From assembly GCF_023516215.1 (NCBI RefSeq), contig NZ_CP097349.1:2480001-2544000 (forward strand): 64,000 bases of DNA, given 5' to 3'. This DNA comes from Cytobacillus pseudoceanisediminis (GTDB lineage Bacteria > Bacillota > Bacilli > Bacillales > Cytobacillaceae). Both the position numbers and the translations under genes were made by a program. Of the stretch, positions 46,912 to 56,711 are shown one piece after another. Numbering within the stretch: position 1 is the first letter of the stretch; every line of letters starts with the position of its first letter. The notes under the pieces were generated by a model that saw only the letters and a program-made list of their open reading frames with translations, did no database searches and had not been told where the DNA came from.

Positions 46912-48459
46912 TTACATCCGGGTTTTTTCCTGGAACCACCGGAGTGCAAAGTCATTTTCAAAAAGAAAAACGTTTTTGTCATAACGGTCTTTAACCAGGA
47001 GACTTCTTCCGCTGGAAAGATTTTCGTTGACCTCATCGCCTTCTACCCAGCGGGCGATTTTGGAGCCTTGCCTTTCCATATAAACTTCTGTGTTATATTC
47101 ATTTTTCATGCGATGTTCAAAAACTTCAAATTGCAGCTGTCCAACTGCACCGAGAAGGTATTCTTCCATTTTTACTGTTTTAAACAGCTGGATGGCTCCT
47201 TCCTGCACCAGCTGCTGGATGCCCTTATGAAAATGTTTTTGCTTCATGACATTTTTGGCAGTTACTTTTACAAATAGCTCAGGTGTAAATTGAGGTAGAC
47301 GTTCGTATTGGAAATTATTTTTACCTGCCGTTAACGTATCGCCAATCTGGTAAGTTCCCGGGTCATAAATTCCAATGATATCCCCGCTTACGGCAGTATC
47401 GACTGTACTTCTGTCATCAGCCATGAATTGTGTGGACTGCGCAAGCTTGATGGACTTTCCGATTCTTGGTATATTTACAGCCATGCCTCTTTCAAATTGG
47501 CCTGAACAAATTCTTAAAAATGCTATCCGGTCGCGATGAGCAGGATTCATATTTGCCTGAATTTTAAATATGAAGCCAGAAAATTCTTCTGACAGCGGAT
47601 CAATTTCACCTGCTGAAGAATTCCTCGGCTGCGGCGGCGGTGCAAATTGGAGATAAGACTCAAGGAATGTCTGTACACCAAAGTTGGTCAGCGCGCTTCC
47701 AAAAAACACAGGGGTCAATTCTCCCTTTGCAATTCTCTCTCTTGAAAACTCATTGCCCGCTTCATTTAACAGCATAATTTCTTCAAGAGTCTGATCATAT
47801 AGACCAGAATCCTTAATGGAGTGGTTTCCCTCTATTTCGCCTTCCTCATTCAGTGAAATAAAGCGGTCCTCTTCCTCTACTCTGAATTGCTCAATTCGAT
47901 TATTAAACCGATCATAAATTCCGAGGAATTCTTTCCCCATCCCGATTGGCCAGTTCATAGGATATGATTCAATTCCCATGACCTCTTCTAATTCCGCAAG
48001 GAGCTCAAGCGGTGCCTTTCCCTGGCGGTCAAGCTTATTCATAAATGTAAAGATCGGAATTCCTCTCATGCGGCAGACCTTGAATAATTTAAGTGTCTGC
48101 TCTTCGATGCCTTTCGCTGAGTCAATGATCATAACAGCACTATCAACGGCTGTCAGCGTACGATACGTGTCTTCACTGAAATCCTGGTGACCAGGAGTAT
48201 CTAGAATATTAACGCGCGCACCATCATATTCAAACTGCATCACACTGGAGGTAACAGAAATACCGCGCTGCTTTTCAATTTCCATCCAGTCGCTTGTTGC
48301 ATACTTGCCTGTCTTCTTTCCTTTAACTGTACCCGCGTCACGAATGGCACCCCCGAATAATAGGAGTTTTTCTGTCAGCGTCGTTTTACCGGCATCCGGG
48401 TGGGAAATGATTGCAAAGGTGCGGCGGGATAAAACTTCTTCTTTAAAATTTTTGGACAT
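46912..48459 (-). CDS. prfC: Peptide chain release factor 3
   Basis: Translational GTPase (515 aa) that removes RF1/RF2 from the ribosome after peptide release. G1 motif [10 protein letters not shown] at 19-28, the switch and G3 motif DTPGHQDF, G4 NKLDRQGK and G5 SAL. The following domains include PAFFG-type [19 protein letters not shown] and the RF3 C-terminal domain ([19 protein letters not shown]). ATG preceded by TGAGGAACC. Its leader contains a strongly structured segment, described separately. Many but not all Bacillaceae carry prfC. Confidence 0.96.
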   Translation of the reverse strand: MSKNFKEEVLSRRTFAIISHPDAGKTTLTEKLLLFGGAIRDAGTVKGKKTGKYATSDWMEIEKQRGISVTSSVMQFEYDGARVNILDTPGHQDFSEDTYRTLTAVDSAVMIIDSAKGIEEQTLKLFKVCRMRGIPIFTFMNKLDRQGKAPLELLAELEEVMGIESYPMNWPIGMGKEFLGIYDRFNNRIEQFRVEEEDRFISLNEEGEIEGNHSIKDSGLYDQTLEEIMLLNEAGNEFSRERIAKGELTPVFFGSALTNFGVQTFLESYLQFAPPPQPRNSSAGEIDPLSEEFSGFIFKIQANMNPAHRDRIAFLRICSGQFERGMAVNIPRIGKSIKLAQSTQFMADDRSTVDTAVSGDIIGIYDPGTYQIGDTLTAGKNNFQYERLPQFTPELFVKVTAKNVMKQKHFHKGIQQLVQEGAIQLFKTVKMEEYLLGAVGQLQFEVFEHRMKNEYNTEVYMERQGSKIARWVEGDEVNENLSSGRSLLVKDRYDKNVFLFENDFALRWFQEKTRM

Positions 48460-48506
48460 ATTGGTTCCTCACTTACTTATATGAAAATTTGTTTATCGCA
48501 GTCTAA

Positions 48507-48755
48507 CGGTCAGTTTGACTCCCATGTCGTACACATAGCAAATTGAGAATGGGTAAGCGGGAGTCTAAACTGCCCGTATAGGCCCGAATGAAGCACAAAG
48601 ACTAAGAATGCCACGTCCTCCCAAAAGCTGCCGCTTTCGGTCGTGCGATGTATCGCTCTGTAGCTTTCCTTATCCTGTGGCAACGTCTTTGTGACCCACA
48701 TCGTGCGGGCCTCAACTTACAATCAGCGGGGGATGAACCCCCACAGATTGAAGTT
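48507..48755 (-). ncRNA. Highly structured leader or embedded ncRNA upstream of prfC
   Basis: Drawn on the minus strand: a 15-bp hairpin (AACTT-CAATC-GGGGG with CCCCC-GATTG-AAGTT); then nested helices GGCCCG/CGGGCC, CACAAAGAC/GTCTTTGTG, TGCCAC/GTGGCA and AAAGCT/AGCTTT enclosing two small hairpins (GCGAT/ATCGC and CCG/CGG); then a 16-bp hairpin (CGG-CAGTTT-GACTCCC with GGGAGTC-AAACTG-CCG). It lies between a candidate promoter (48805-48833) and prfC. The helices also form on the plus strand; one extra G-U pair slightly favours minus. I do not recognise a known RNA class. Confidence 0.65.
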
Positions 48756-48804
48756 TCACTTTATCAAGCAATCAATGTGACACTTAATTATTGCAATACC
48801 TTCA

Positions 48805-48833
48805 ATTTTATCGCTCCGAAGTAAAGTTTGCAA
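48805..48833 (-). promoter_or_regulatory. Candidate sigma-A promoter for the prfC leader
   Basis: TTGCAA (48833-48828), 17-bp spacer, TAAAAT (48810-48805) on the minus strand. It would give a leader of about 340 nt that includes the structured segment. Confidence 0.6.
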
Positions 48834-48917
48834 CGCATTTTAAGATTGCATATTTCTTTTTATAAATCTTTTTCAGGCTTATAATAGTGAAACAAAATAT
48901 AAAAAAGGAGGTTGCAA

Positions 48918-49793
48918 ATGGACACAATTACTCATACTTTATTCGGCTTGGGCCTTTACGGTGCAGTTAATAAACGAGATATGGATAAGAACACCAAGAG
49001 AGCGTACTTGCTTACCGCCGTGGGGGCAAGCCAAATTCCGGATATTGATGTCATCTCCCGCTTATGGGATACAGAAGGACTTTATCAGATGTGGCACAGA
49101 GGCATTACCCATTCAGTTTTTCTTACTCCGGTTTGGGCTCTGCTGTTTTTTCTGCTATCCTTCCTGCTCTTCAAAGTTAAGGATAAGAAGCTTTTCCTGC
49201 TGGGTTGGCTTGCAGTTTTCATACATAATACAAGTGATTTATTCAATGCATGGGGAACGGGATACTTGGAGCCATTTTCAAATATGAGGATTACCTTTGG
49301 CACGATTCCTATTGTTGATTTAGTGATTTGGTTCATCATGGGAACTGCTTTTATTTACTCTAGAAGAAACAAACTGAAATCACCTTACTACTTTAGAGTG
49401 GCATGGGCCTTTTTGTTGGTGCATGTTATCATCCAAAGCACTCAGGGATTTATTATTTATAAGCAGTATGATGATCAATATGATCAAGTTGCCCTCTCGG
49501 CAGATTTTATTCCATGGACCTTTTCAGTTATAACCAAAAAAGACGATGAGGTAATCATCTTTAATGATAACCTTTTTAAGAAAGAGGAAACTCAATATGT
49601 GCTTCAATCCAGAGAAACTGCTGATTTAGATAAATTGTTTTCTCAGCGTCCTGAAGCTAGAACCCTTTATGAATGGTCCCCATTTGTCGTTCTTGTTGAT
49701 GATGATGAAAGGCTTGGCCTCTATGATCCCCGATTTTACAGAAACGGTCAGTCTTTTCTGTTTGAATATATCGAGAAAAATACAGAAAGATGA
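48918..49793 (+). CDS. YdjM/YfhP-family membrane-bound metal-dependent hydrolase-like protein
   Basis: 291 aa. The N-terminal half is a YdjM-like domain (PF04307 type) with TITHTLFGLGLYG, GASQIPDIDVISRL and WHRGITHS, the His and Asp residues expected to bind metal, interleaved with four membrane helices (for example FLTPVWALLFFLLSFLLF). The C-terminal 110 residues form a soluble extracytoplasmic domain. Start at ATG 48918 after AAGGAGG. The biochemical role of this family is not established. A TATAAT at 48889 is the likely -10. Terminator at 49788-49814. Confidence 0.8.
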   Translation: MDTITHTLFGLGLYGAVNKRDMDKNTKRAYLLTAVGASQIPDIDVISRLWDTEGLYQMWHRGITHSVFLTPVWALLFFLLSFLLFKVKDKKLFLLGWLAVFIHNTSDLFNAWGTGYLEPFSNMRITFGTIPIVDLVIWFIMGTAFIYSRRNKLKSPYYFRVAWAFLLVHVIIQSTQGFIIYKQYDDQYDQVALSADFIPWTFSVITKKDDEVIIFNDNLFKKEETQYVLQSRETADLDKLFSQRPEARTLYEWSPFVVLVDDDERLGLYDPRFYRNGQSFLFEYIEKNTER

Positions 49794-49814
49794 GCATCTT
49801 GCTCATCTTTTTTA
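49788..49814 (+). terminator. Terminator after the YdjM-like gene
   Basis: AAGATGAGCA / TGCTCATCTT followed by T6. Confidence 0.85.
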
Positions 49815-49981
49815 TTTTCACCATGTATGCTGCATGCATAGATTTTTTCATTAATTTATTCCTTTTGCACATAATACAACTATTGAGCTTTACAAGCAGT
49901 TTCATTAGGGAATAGGAGTACTGCCAGAATCCTCCCTTGAGCTTCCTTTAAGGGAAAATTACATAGTTAAGAGGTGTTAAT

Positions 49982-51197
49982 ATGAATTTTATTTGGGGAA
50001 TATTCGGTATCATTGTCGTTTTAGGATTAGCTTTCCTGCTCTCAAGCAACAGAAGGGCCATTAGTTTAAGAACTGTTGCGGGTGGGCTTGCCATTCAGCT
50101 GATTTTCGCCTTTCTCGTTCTAAAGTGGGAAGGTGGCAGAAAAGGTTTAGAATGGCTAACAATGAAGGTAAACGATATTATCAATTACGCTAATCAGGGA
50201 ATTAATTTTTTATTTGGCGGCCTTTTTACAGATGAATCGGGTATCACCTTCGTTTTCGCACTTCAGGTCCTGCCTGTGGTAATCTTTTTTTCATCATTGA
50301 TTTCTGTCCTCTATTATTTAAGGATTATGCAGTTTTTCATAAAAATCCTTGGCGGGGGCTGTCAAAGCTACTCGGAACCAGAAAAGCAGAGTCCATGTCG
50401 GCAGCAGCAAATATATTCGTAGGGCAAACAGAGGCTCCGCTTGTTGTCCGTCCTTATATTGCCAATATGACAAAATCTGAGTTATTTGCGGTAATGACCG
50501 GCGGCCTTGCTTCTGTGGCAGGATCTGTTTTAATCGGATATTCCCTTTTGGGTGTGCCTCTTGAATATCTCTTGGCTGCAAGCTTTATGGCTGCACCGGC
50601 GGGTTTAATACTGGCCAAAGTCATGCTTCCTGAAACAGAGGATAAAGAAGAGCCTAAAGAATTCGATATGGAAGTGGATAGCGACTCAGCCAATGTCATT
50701 GATGCAGCCGCAAAAGGTGCAAGTGTCGGGCTGGAACTGGCTTTGAATATCGGAGCGATGCTTCTTGCCTTTATTGCTCTGGTTGCATTGATTAACGGTC
50801 TCCTTGGATGGGTTGGAGGATTATTCGGCTTCGAGGGATTAACGCTCGAAATCATTCTGGGTTATGTTTTCTCGCCTCTTGCATTTGCAATAGGCGTTCC
50901 ATGGTCAGAAGCTGTGCAGGCCGGAAATTATATTGGCCAGAAGTTAATTTTGAATGAATTCGTTGCTTATTCTGCTTTTGCACCGGATATTCCAAATTTA
51001 TCTGATAAAACGGTCGCAATCGTCAGCTTTGCCCTTTGCGGATTTGCCAATATTTCTTCATTGGGCATTCTGCTTGGAGGGCTTGGCGGACTGGCACCTA
51101 ACCGCAGGCAGGACATTGCGCGTCTTGGCCTGAAGGCAGTTGCAGCAGGTGCCCTGGCTTCTATGTTAAGTGCTGCCATAGCTGGAATGCTTTTTAA
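49982..51197 (+). CDS. Concentrative nucleoside transporter, NupC/YutK family (two apparent indels)
   Basis: Na+- or H+-coupled nucleoside uptake permease. Frame 1 (49982 to about 50356) holds TM1-4 with the CNT N-terminal block ([36 protein letters not shown]). One G added near 50356 continues [34 protein letters not shown], the substrate and ion site motif, then the C-terminal core. The frame then overruns the terminator; adding one T near 51195 ends it at ...AAIAGMLF (405 aa, the size of YutK). AGAGGTG precedes the ATG. Confidence 0.88.
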
Positions 51198-51207
51198 AAA
51201 TCATGTG

Positions 51208-51241
51208 AAAAATCCTCCCGCTGTTTACGGGAGGATTTTTT
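51208..51241 (+). terminator. Terminator after the nucleoside transporter
   Basis: AAATCCTCCCG / CGGGAGGATTTTTT hairpin directly after the repaired stop; also faces the end of treA. Confidence 0.88.
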
Positions 51242-51245
51242 GATC

Positions 51246-52931
51246 TTATTTCTTTAAATAATAGATAACGGATTCATACGGCCTTAATTTAATGGTCTGT
51301 GCTGCCGGAGGTGACTGATTGTAATTGGACAGTAAGATCTCATCTTTATATTCGTCTGCCTGAAGGTGTTCAGGAATGATAAATGATGTTTCTTCCCCAT
51401 AGAAATTATTCACGACCAGCAGCTTTTCATTATTGCCATTTCGAACATAAGCAAATACCTTAGGATGCTCCTCAGAAATCAGTTCATAGTCTCCGTACGT
51501 GATAATATCATATTGCTTGCGAAGCTGGATCAGCTTCTTATAATGATAAAAAATAGAATCTCCGTCCTTCAATGCTTTTTCGGCATTTATTTCCATATAA
51601 TTTGTTGCAACATTTATCCATGGCGTTCCATCGGAGAAACCGGCATTTTCAGAACTATCCCACTGCACCGGGGTCCGGGAATTGTCGCGAGACTTGCTTT
51701 TGAGAATATTTATGATTTCTTCTTCACTCATTCCCTTTTCCCTAAGGATATTATAAACGTTCAGTGATTCTACATCTCTGTAGTCTCCAATGTTTTCAAA
51801 TCCTGGGTTTGTCATGCCAAACTCTTCACCCTGATAAATATAAGGGGTTCCCTGCATCATATGAATGACTGTCGCCAGCATTTTAGCAGATTCACGATGA
51901 TATTTCCTGTCATCACCATATCTTGACACAATTCGGGGCTGATCATGATTGCACCAGAATAAAGCATTCCAGCCTCCGCCCTTGTGCATCTCAGTCTGCC
52001 ACCTTGATAAAATCTGCTTTAACGCTCTAAAGTTAAATTCAGCGATTGCCCATTTCTCTCCATTTGGGTAATCCACTTTCAAATGATGAAAGTTGAAAGT
52101 CATGCTCAGCTCTTCCCTCTCAGGATTGGAATACTTTATACAATGTTCAATGGAAGTGGAGGACATTTCGCCAACAGTCATACTATCGTATTTTGAAAAT
52201 ACATTTTCATTCATTTCATGCATAAATTCGTGTACACGAGGTCCGTCTGTATAGAATTTTCTGCCGTCTCCCGGAGGCACAGATCCGTCATCATCGGGAA
52301 ACTCCTGGTCTTTAGAAATCAGATTGATTACATCAAGTCTGAAGCCATCTACACCTTTTTCAAACCAGAATTTCATCATGTCATACACTTTTCGGCGAAG
52401 CTCTTCATTTTCCCAATTTAGATCCGCCTGCGTGACATCAAAAAGATGGAGATAGTATTGGCCGGTTGCTTCATCATATTTCCATGCATTTCCACCGAAT
52501 TTTGATTCCCAGTTTGTCGGTTCGCTTCCATCGTCCTTAGGGTCTTTCCAAATATAAAAATCACGGTATGGATTGTCTTTTGATTTTTTTGCTTCCTGGA
52601 ACCATTGATGTTCTGTGGAAGTATGGTTTACTACAATATCCATAATGATTTTAATGTCCCGGCTATGTGCCTCTTCAAGAAGCTTTTCAAAGTCAGCTAG
52701 AGTTCCGTATTCTTCGTGAATGCTGAAATAGTCACTAATATCATATCCGTTGTCGCGCTGCGGAGATTTATAAATTGGTGTCAGCCAGACGACGTCCACA
52801 CCTAATTCTTTTAAATAATCAAGCTTGGCAATAATTCCAGGAATGTCTCCAACCCCATTTCCTGTCGTATCGTTAAAGCTTTTTGGATAAATTTGATATA
52901 CTACTGATTTTTTCCACCATGGTTGTTTCAT
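51246..52931 (-). CDS. treA: Trehalose-6-phosphate hydrolase TreA
   Basis: GH13 enzyme (561 aa) that splits trehalose-6-phosphate into glucose and glucose-6-phosphate. Catalytic motifs: DIVVNHTS, GFRLDVINLIS (nucleophile Asp), TVGEMSS (acid Glu) and WCNHDQPR. The sequence around YTDGPRVHEFMHEMN and FNFHHLKVDYPNGEKW matches TreA better than oligo-1,6-glucosidase. Start at ATG 52931 (ACAGGTGTGATTCTA upstream). Last gene of treP-malL-treA. It lacks a signal peptide, consistent with acting on the phosphorylated intracellular sugar. Confidence 0.9.
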   Translation of the reverse strand: MKQPWWKKSVVYQIYPKSFNDTTGNGVGDIPGIIAKLDYLKELGVDVVWLTPIYKSPQRDNGYDISDYFSIHEEYGTLADFEKLLEEAHSRDIKIIMDIVVNHTSTEHQWFQEAKKSKDNPYRDFYIWKDPKDDGSEPTNWESKFGGNAWKYDEATGQYYLHLFDVTQADLNWENEELRRKVYDMMKFWFEKGVDGFRLDVINLISKDQEFPDDDGSVPPGDGRKFYTDGPRVHEFMHEMNENVFSKYDSMTVGEMSSTSIEHCIKYSNPEREELSMTFNFHHLKVDYPNGEKWAIAEFNFRALKQILSRWQTEMHKGGGWNALFWCNHDQPRIVSRYGDDRKYHRESAKMLATVIHMMQGTPYIYQGEEFGMTNPGFENIGDYRDVESLNVYNILREKGMSEEEIINILKSKSRDNSRTPVQWDSSENAGFSDGTPWINVATNYMEINAEKALKDGDSIFYHYKKLIQLRKQYDIITYGDYELISEEHPKVFAYVRNGNNEKLLVVNNFYGEETSFIIPEHLQADEYKDEILLSNYNQSPPAAQTIKLRPYESVIYYLKK

Positions 52932-52970
52932 TAGAATCACACCTGTTTTAGTTTTTTAGAAATTGGGTTT

Positions 52971-54645
52971 TTAGCTGTTAAAAAGAAGGACCTGAGCTTC
53001 ATAGGGACGCAGCTTAATTGTTCTGTTAATTTGTATATCTTTATAATTCCCAATCAGTGCCTCAAATTTCTTTTCCTGAATGTATGCAGGGGTTCTACTT
53101 CAGGGTTTCCTCCATAGAAGTTGCACAAGACAAGAAGGGTCGGATTGCCCAATGTTCTTGTATAAGCGTACACTTCAGGATGTTGATCAAGTATTAGGTT
53201 ATACCTGCCGTAAACAATAATTTCATTTTTCTTTCTAAGTTCAATAAGCTTTTTATAGTAATGAAAAACAGAATCAGGGTCTTTCATGGCCTTTTCCACA
53301 TTAATGTCTTTATAGTTAGGGTTTACTTTTATCCAGGGGTTCCATCCGAAAAACCTCCGTGCTCGGAAGAATCCCATTGCATCGGCGTCCGGGCGTTGTC
53401 ACGCCCTTTTGCGTATATGCTTTCAAGGGCCTTATCCTCTGTCCAGCCATCGTTAAGTGCTTCTTTATAAAAATTAAGTGTTTCTATATCCCTGTACTCT
53501 TCAATGCTTGAGAAACAAACATTCGTCATTCCAATTTCTTCGCCCTGATAAACATAAGGAGTTCCCTTCATCATATGAAGCAATGTTGCGAGCATCTTAG
53601 CCGACTTTTCCCTATACTCTCCGTCATTGCCGAATCTTGAAACAGAGCGGGGCTGGTCGTGATTATTAAAGTAAAGGCTGTTCCAGCCAGCTTTATCCAG
53701 CTCATTTTGCCATTTTGTCAGGTTTAGTTTTAAGTCACACAGATCAAGGGGTTTAAGATCCCATTTGCCGTTTGGCCCGTTGTCCAGGCTAACATGTTCA
53801 AATTGGAAGACCATATTTAACTCATTTCGTGATTCCCCTGTATATTGCCTGGCCCACTCAGGAGTCACACCGGGCATTTCGCCAACAGTCATAACATTAA
53901 ACTTCGCTAACGCCTTTTCATTCATCTCCCGCAGGTATTCATGAATTCTGGGGCCGTTTCGATAATACTTGCTTCCAGAAGCATATTTCTTTCCAGGCTT
54001 TGGTTCATCATCAGGAAGTCCCTCTACTTTGGAAATAAAGTTGACCACATCCATTCTGAATCCATCAATGCCTTTTTCCAGCCACCAAGTCATCATGTCG
54101 TATATTTCATTTCTAAGTTTCGGATTATCCCAATTTAAATCTGGCTGTTTCTTTGAAAACAGATGCAAATAATATTCTCCTGTTTTATCATCAAGTTTCC
54201 AGGCGGATCCCCCGAAATTGCTTCCCCAGTTATTCGGCTCTTTTCCATTCCTTCCTTCGCGCCATATATAATAATCCCTGAATGGATTGTCTTTGGATTT
54301 CCTGGACTCTGCAAACCAGATATGTTCGTCTGAACTATGGTTCACCACCAGATCCATAATGAGTTTAATCTCTCTCTTATGCATCTCTCCGAGAAGTTCT
54401 TCCCAATCTTCCATTGTTCCAAACTCACTCATAATATCCTGATAATCGCTTATATCATAGCCATTATCATCATTTGGCGATTTATATACTGGAGAAAGCC
54501 AGACCACATCAATCCCTAGCTCTTTCAAATAATCCAGCCTGGAGATGATACCCTGCAAATCTCCTATTCCATCTCCATTGCTATCCATGAAGCTCCGCGG
54601 GTATATCTGGTAAACTACACTTTCTTTCCACCATTGCTTCTTCAT
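52971..54645 (-). CDS. Oligo-1,6-glucosidase / alpha-glucosidase, MalL-like (two apparent indels)
   Basis: GH13 enzyme whose frame from ATG 54645 (behind GGAGGTCGCC) runs to DGTP near 53333. One C added there continues WIKVNPNYKDINVEKAMKDPDSVFHYYKKLIELRK, and one C near 53092 restores PAYIQEKKFEALIGNYKDIQINRTIKLRPYEAQVLLFNS, ending at 52971 (558 aa). Motifs: DLVVNHSS, GFRMDVVNFIS, TVGEMPGV, FNNHDQPR. Sequence style (MKKQWWKESVVYQIYPRSFMDSNGDGIGD) is that of oligo-1,6-glucosidases. Between treP and treA it broadens the locus to isomaltose- or sucrose-type sugars. Confidence 0.88.
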
Positions 54646-54733
54646 ATGGCGACCTCCGATTTTTAACATTTGTGTGCATGCCCCAAGAAATGGCGATACC
54701 ATGGAATCATAGAACCCCATGGCATCAATCTTT

Positions 54734-56140
54734 CTATTCTGCTTTTTTAAATTTAGAGAAGGCTAAGGTCAATACAAACGGTACGACAAGTGCAATACCC
54801 ATTCCGATAAAGAAAGAACCCCAATTTTCCGCAAAGATAGAGAAGAATGCCGGCAAGCCTCCTACACCTATCGACGGTGCCTTAACTCCATTAATAGTGA
54901 TGAAGATTCCTGCAATTGCTGACCCAATAATCGCTGCAAAGAACGGGTACTTAAAGCGAAGATTTACGCCAAACATTGCCGGTTCTGTTACGCCCAGCCA
55001 CGCTGATACTGAAGAAGTTAGCGCAAGCCCTTTCAGTTTTTCGTTCCCTTTGCTTAACAGCATCATGGCAAAAGCGGCGGAACCCTGAGCTATATTAGAC
55101 AATGCAACCATCGGCCATAAAAACGTGCCGCCAATGCTGCCGATTAACTGCAGATCAACTGCCAGGAACGTATGATGCATACCAGTGATAACGAGAGGGG
55201 CATATAATCCACCGTAAATCAAGCCTCCAAGGGCTGGAACAGCATCAAAGATTCCGACAACCCCATTTGTAATCCAGCTGCCGATCATGAATGTGATCGG
55301 TCCAATAGCAATAAAAGAAAGAAACCCAGTGATCAGTAAAGCGATCGGCGCGACAGTTAGAAGCTGAAAAGCATCAGGGATTCTTTTTCTCAGAAATACT
55401 TCTATCTTAGCCAATACGTATGAAGCAAATAATACAGGCAATACCTGCCCCTGATAACCTACCTTTTCTATTTCTAACCCGAATAAGTTCCACTTCGGAA
55501 CTTCTTCAGCAGAACCATAGCCCCATGCATTTAAAAGATCCGGATGCACTAGCATTAAACCTAGCACAATACCAAGAAGAGGACTTCCGCCAAACCGGTT
55601 TACAGCACTCCATCCAATCAAACCGGGAAGGAATACGAAAGCAGTATTGGCAATCAGGTTAATGATGCCAGCCAGATCAGCCCAGTTAGTATAAACTTCA
55701 ACAAAAGACTTATCATCAAAGAAAATATCCGGTGCTGTCATAATATTGTTTATCCCCATCAGCAAACCGGCTGTTACGATAGCTGGAAGGATTGGAATAA
55801 AAATATCTGCGAGTGTTTTAATGCCGCGCTGCAATGGATTTAAGTTCTCAGCAGCAGCACTTTTTGTTTCTTCTTTTGATGATTCGCCTATTCCAGTTGC
55901 TTCTGTCATTTCTTTATACACTTTATCAACAAGGCCTTGTCCAATGACAACCTGGAATTGTCCATTTGTGGAAAAGGAACCTTTCACTACATCTATATTT
56001 TCGAGTTTTTCTTTATTGACCTTCCCCTCATCTTTTAAGGCAAAACGCAGACGTGTAACACAATGAGTAGCCGCTGCGATATTATCCTTGCCCCCGATAG
56101 CTTCTACAATTTGCTCTGCTGACTCTTTATTCGTAGCCAT
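54734..56140 (-). CDS. treP: Trehalose-specific PTS EIIBC component TreP
   Basis: 468 aa. EIIB domain at 1-80 with the phosphocysteine in THCVTRLRF (about Cys28), linker, then an EIIC domain of about ten helices with NPLQRGIKTLADIFIPILPAIVTAGLLMGINN and GMHHTFLAVDLQLIG. It imports trehalose as trehalose-6-phosphate and takes phosphate from a EIIA-Glc domain encoded elsewhere. Start at ATG 56140, behind AGGAGGAGAGCGAAGA. First gene of treP-malL-treA, under the operator and cre elements at 56248-56306. Confidence 0.94.
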   Translation of the reverse strand: MATNKESAEQIVEAIGGKDNIAAATHCVTRLRFALKDEGKVNKEKLENIDVVKGSFSTNGQFQVVIGQGLVDKVYKEMTEATGIGESSKEETKSAAAENLNPLQRGIKTLADIFIPILPAIVTAGLLMGINNIMTAPDIFFDDKSFVEVYTNWADLAGIINLIANTAFVFLPGLIGWSAVNRFGGSPLLGIVLGLMLVHPDLLNAWGYGSAEEVPKWNLFGLEIEKVGYQGQVLPVLFASYVLAKIEVFLRKRIPDAFQLLTVAPIALLITGFLSFIAIGPITFMIGSWITNGVVGIFDAVPALGGLIYGGLYAPLVITGMHHTFLAVDLQLIGSIGGTFLWPMVALSNIAQGSAAFAMMLLSKGNEKLKGLALTSSVSAWLGVTEPAMFGVNLRFKYPFFAAIIGSAIAGIFITINGVKAPSIGVGGLPAFFSIFAENWGSFFIGMGIALVVPFVLTLAFSKFKKAE

Positions 56141-56247
56141 TCTTCGCTCTCCTCCTGTTACCGTTTTCATATTATAGAAAAAAACAGTTATAAGGTTTTT
56201 ATTTATTGTTCTCGCCATTTACAACTCTATCCAATTTAGCAAACCAA

Positions 56248-56306
56248 CTTGTATATACATGAACTGTTTACGCTTTCATTTTATCTTGTATATACATGTT
56301 AGTCAA
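56248..56306 (-). promoter_or_regulatory. tre promoter with two TreR-like operators and a cre site
   Basis: On the minus strand: -35 TTGACT (56306-56301), 17-bp spacer, -10 TAAAAT (56283-56278). Two identical near-palindromes CTTGTATATACATG lie at 56285-56298 (in the spacer) and 56248-56261 (downstream of the start). Between them, overlapping the -10, is a consensus cre TGAAAGCGTAAACA (56278-56265). The layout predicts repression by TreR and by CcpA. Confidence 0.85.
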
Positions 56307-56362
56307 CCATTTTTTCATTTCTCTCTTTTCTATACCCATTCACTCGCTTCGAAAGCCAGAAA

Positions 56363-56404
56363 ATAAAAAACCGGCTTCGAGACTATTGTCTGCAAAGCCG
56401 GTTC
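56363..56404 (-). terminator. Terminator after tatA
   Basis: AACCGGCTT / AAGCCGGTT followed by T5 on the minus strand. Confidence 0.85.
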
Positions 56405-56421
56405 TAAACCACTTGAATAGG

Positions 56422-56595
56422 TTATTTCCTTTTATCATTGTCATCATCTTTTGTGAGTTCACGGGTAGATTTCTTAAATTCTTTTAATGTCTCCCCGAAC
56501 GCTCTTCCTATTTCAGGAAGTTTCTTGGGTCCAAAAATAATCAGAGCCAAAACCAGGATTAGAATTAAACCTGGAATACCGATGTTTGATAACAT
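56422..56595 (-). CDS. Twin-arginine translocase TatA/E-type subunit
   Basis: 57 aa. One N-terminal membrane helix ([19 protein letters not shown]), the FGP hinge, an amphipathic helix ([19 protein letters not shown]) and a charged tail. It assembles the folded-protein export pore. Start at the ATG 56595 (AAGGAGTGTTCAGC upstream). No tatC is adjacent, so like B. subtilis TatAc it may be a stand-alone subunit. Confidence 0.92.
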   Translation of the reverse strand: MLSNIGIPGLILILVLALIIFGPKKLPEIGRAFGETLKEFKKSTRELTKDDDNDKRK

Positions 56596-56711
56596 GCTGA
56601 ACACTCCTTATATATCATATCGCTTGAGGCAGTAGTAATCATGTTCATTGTCCATTATAGTTGATTGATAAAAAAATCATAGCATGAGTGCTATGATTTC
56701 ATGTTTTTTGA

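Noticed and set aside
48510..48701. 63-aa open frame inside the structured prfC leader
   Set aside because: It lies entirely within the paired RNA helices, has no ribosome binding site and no protein-like composition.
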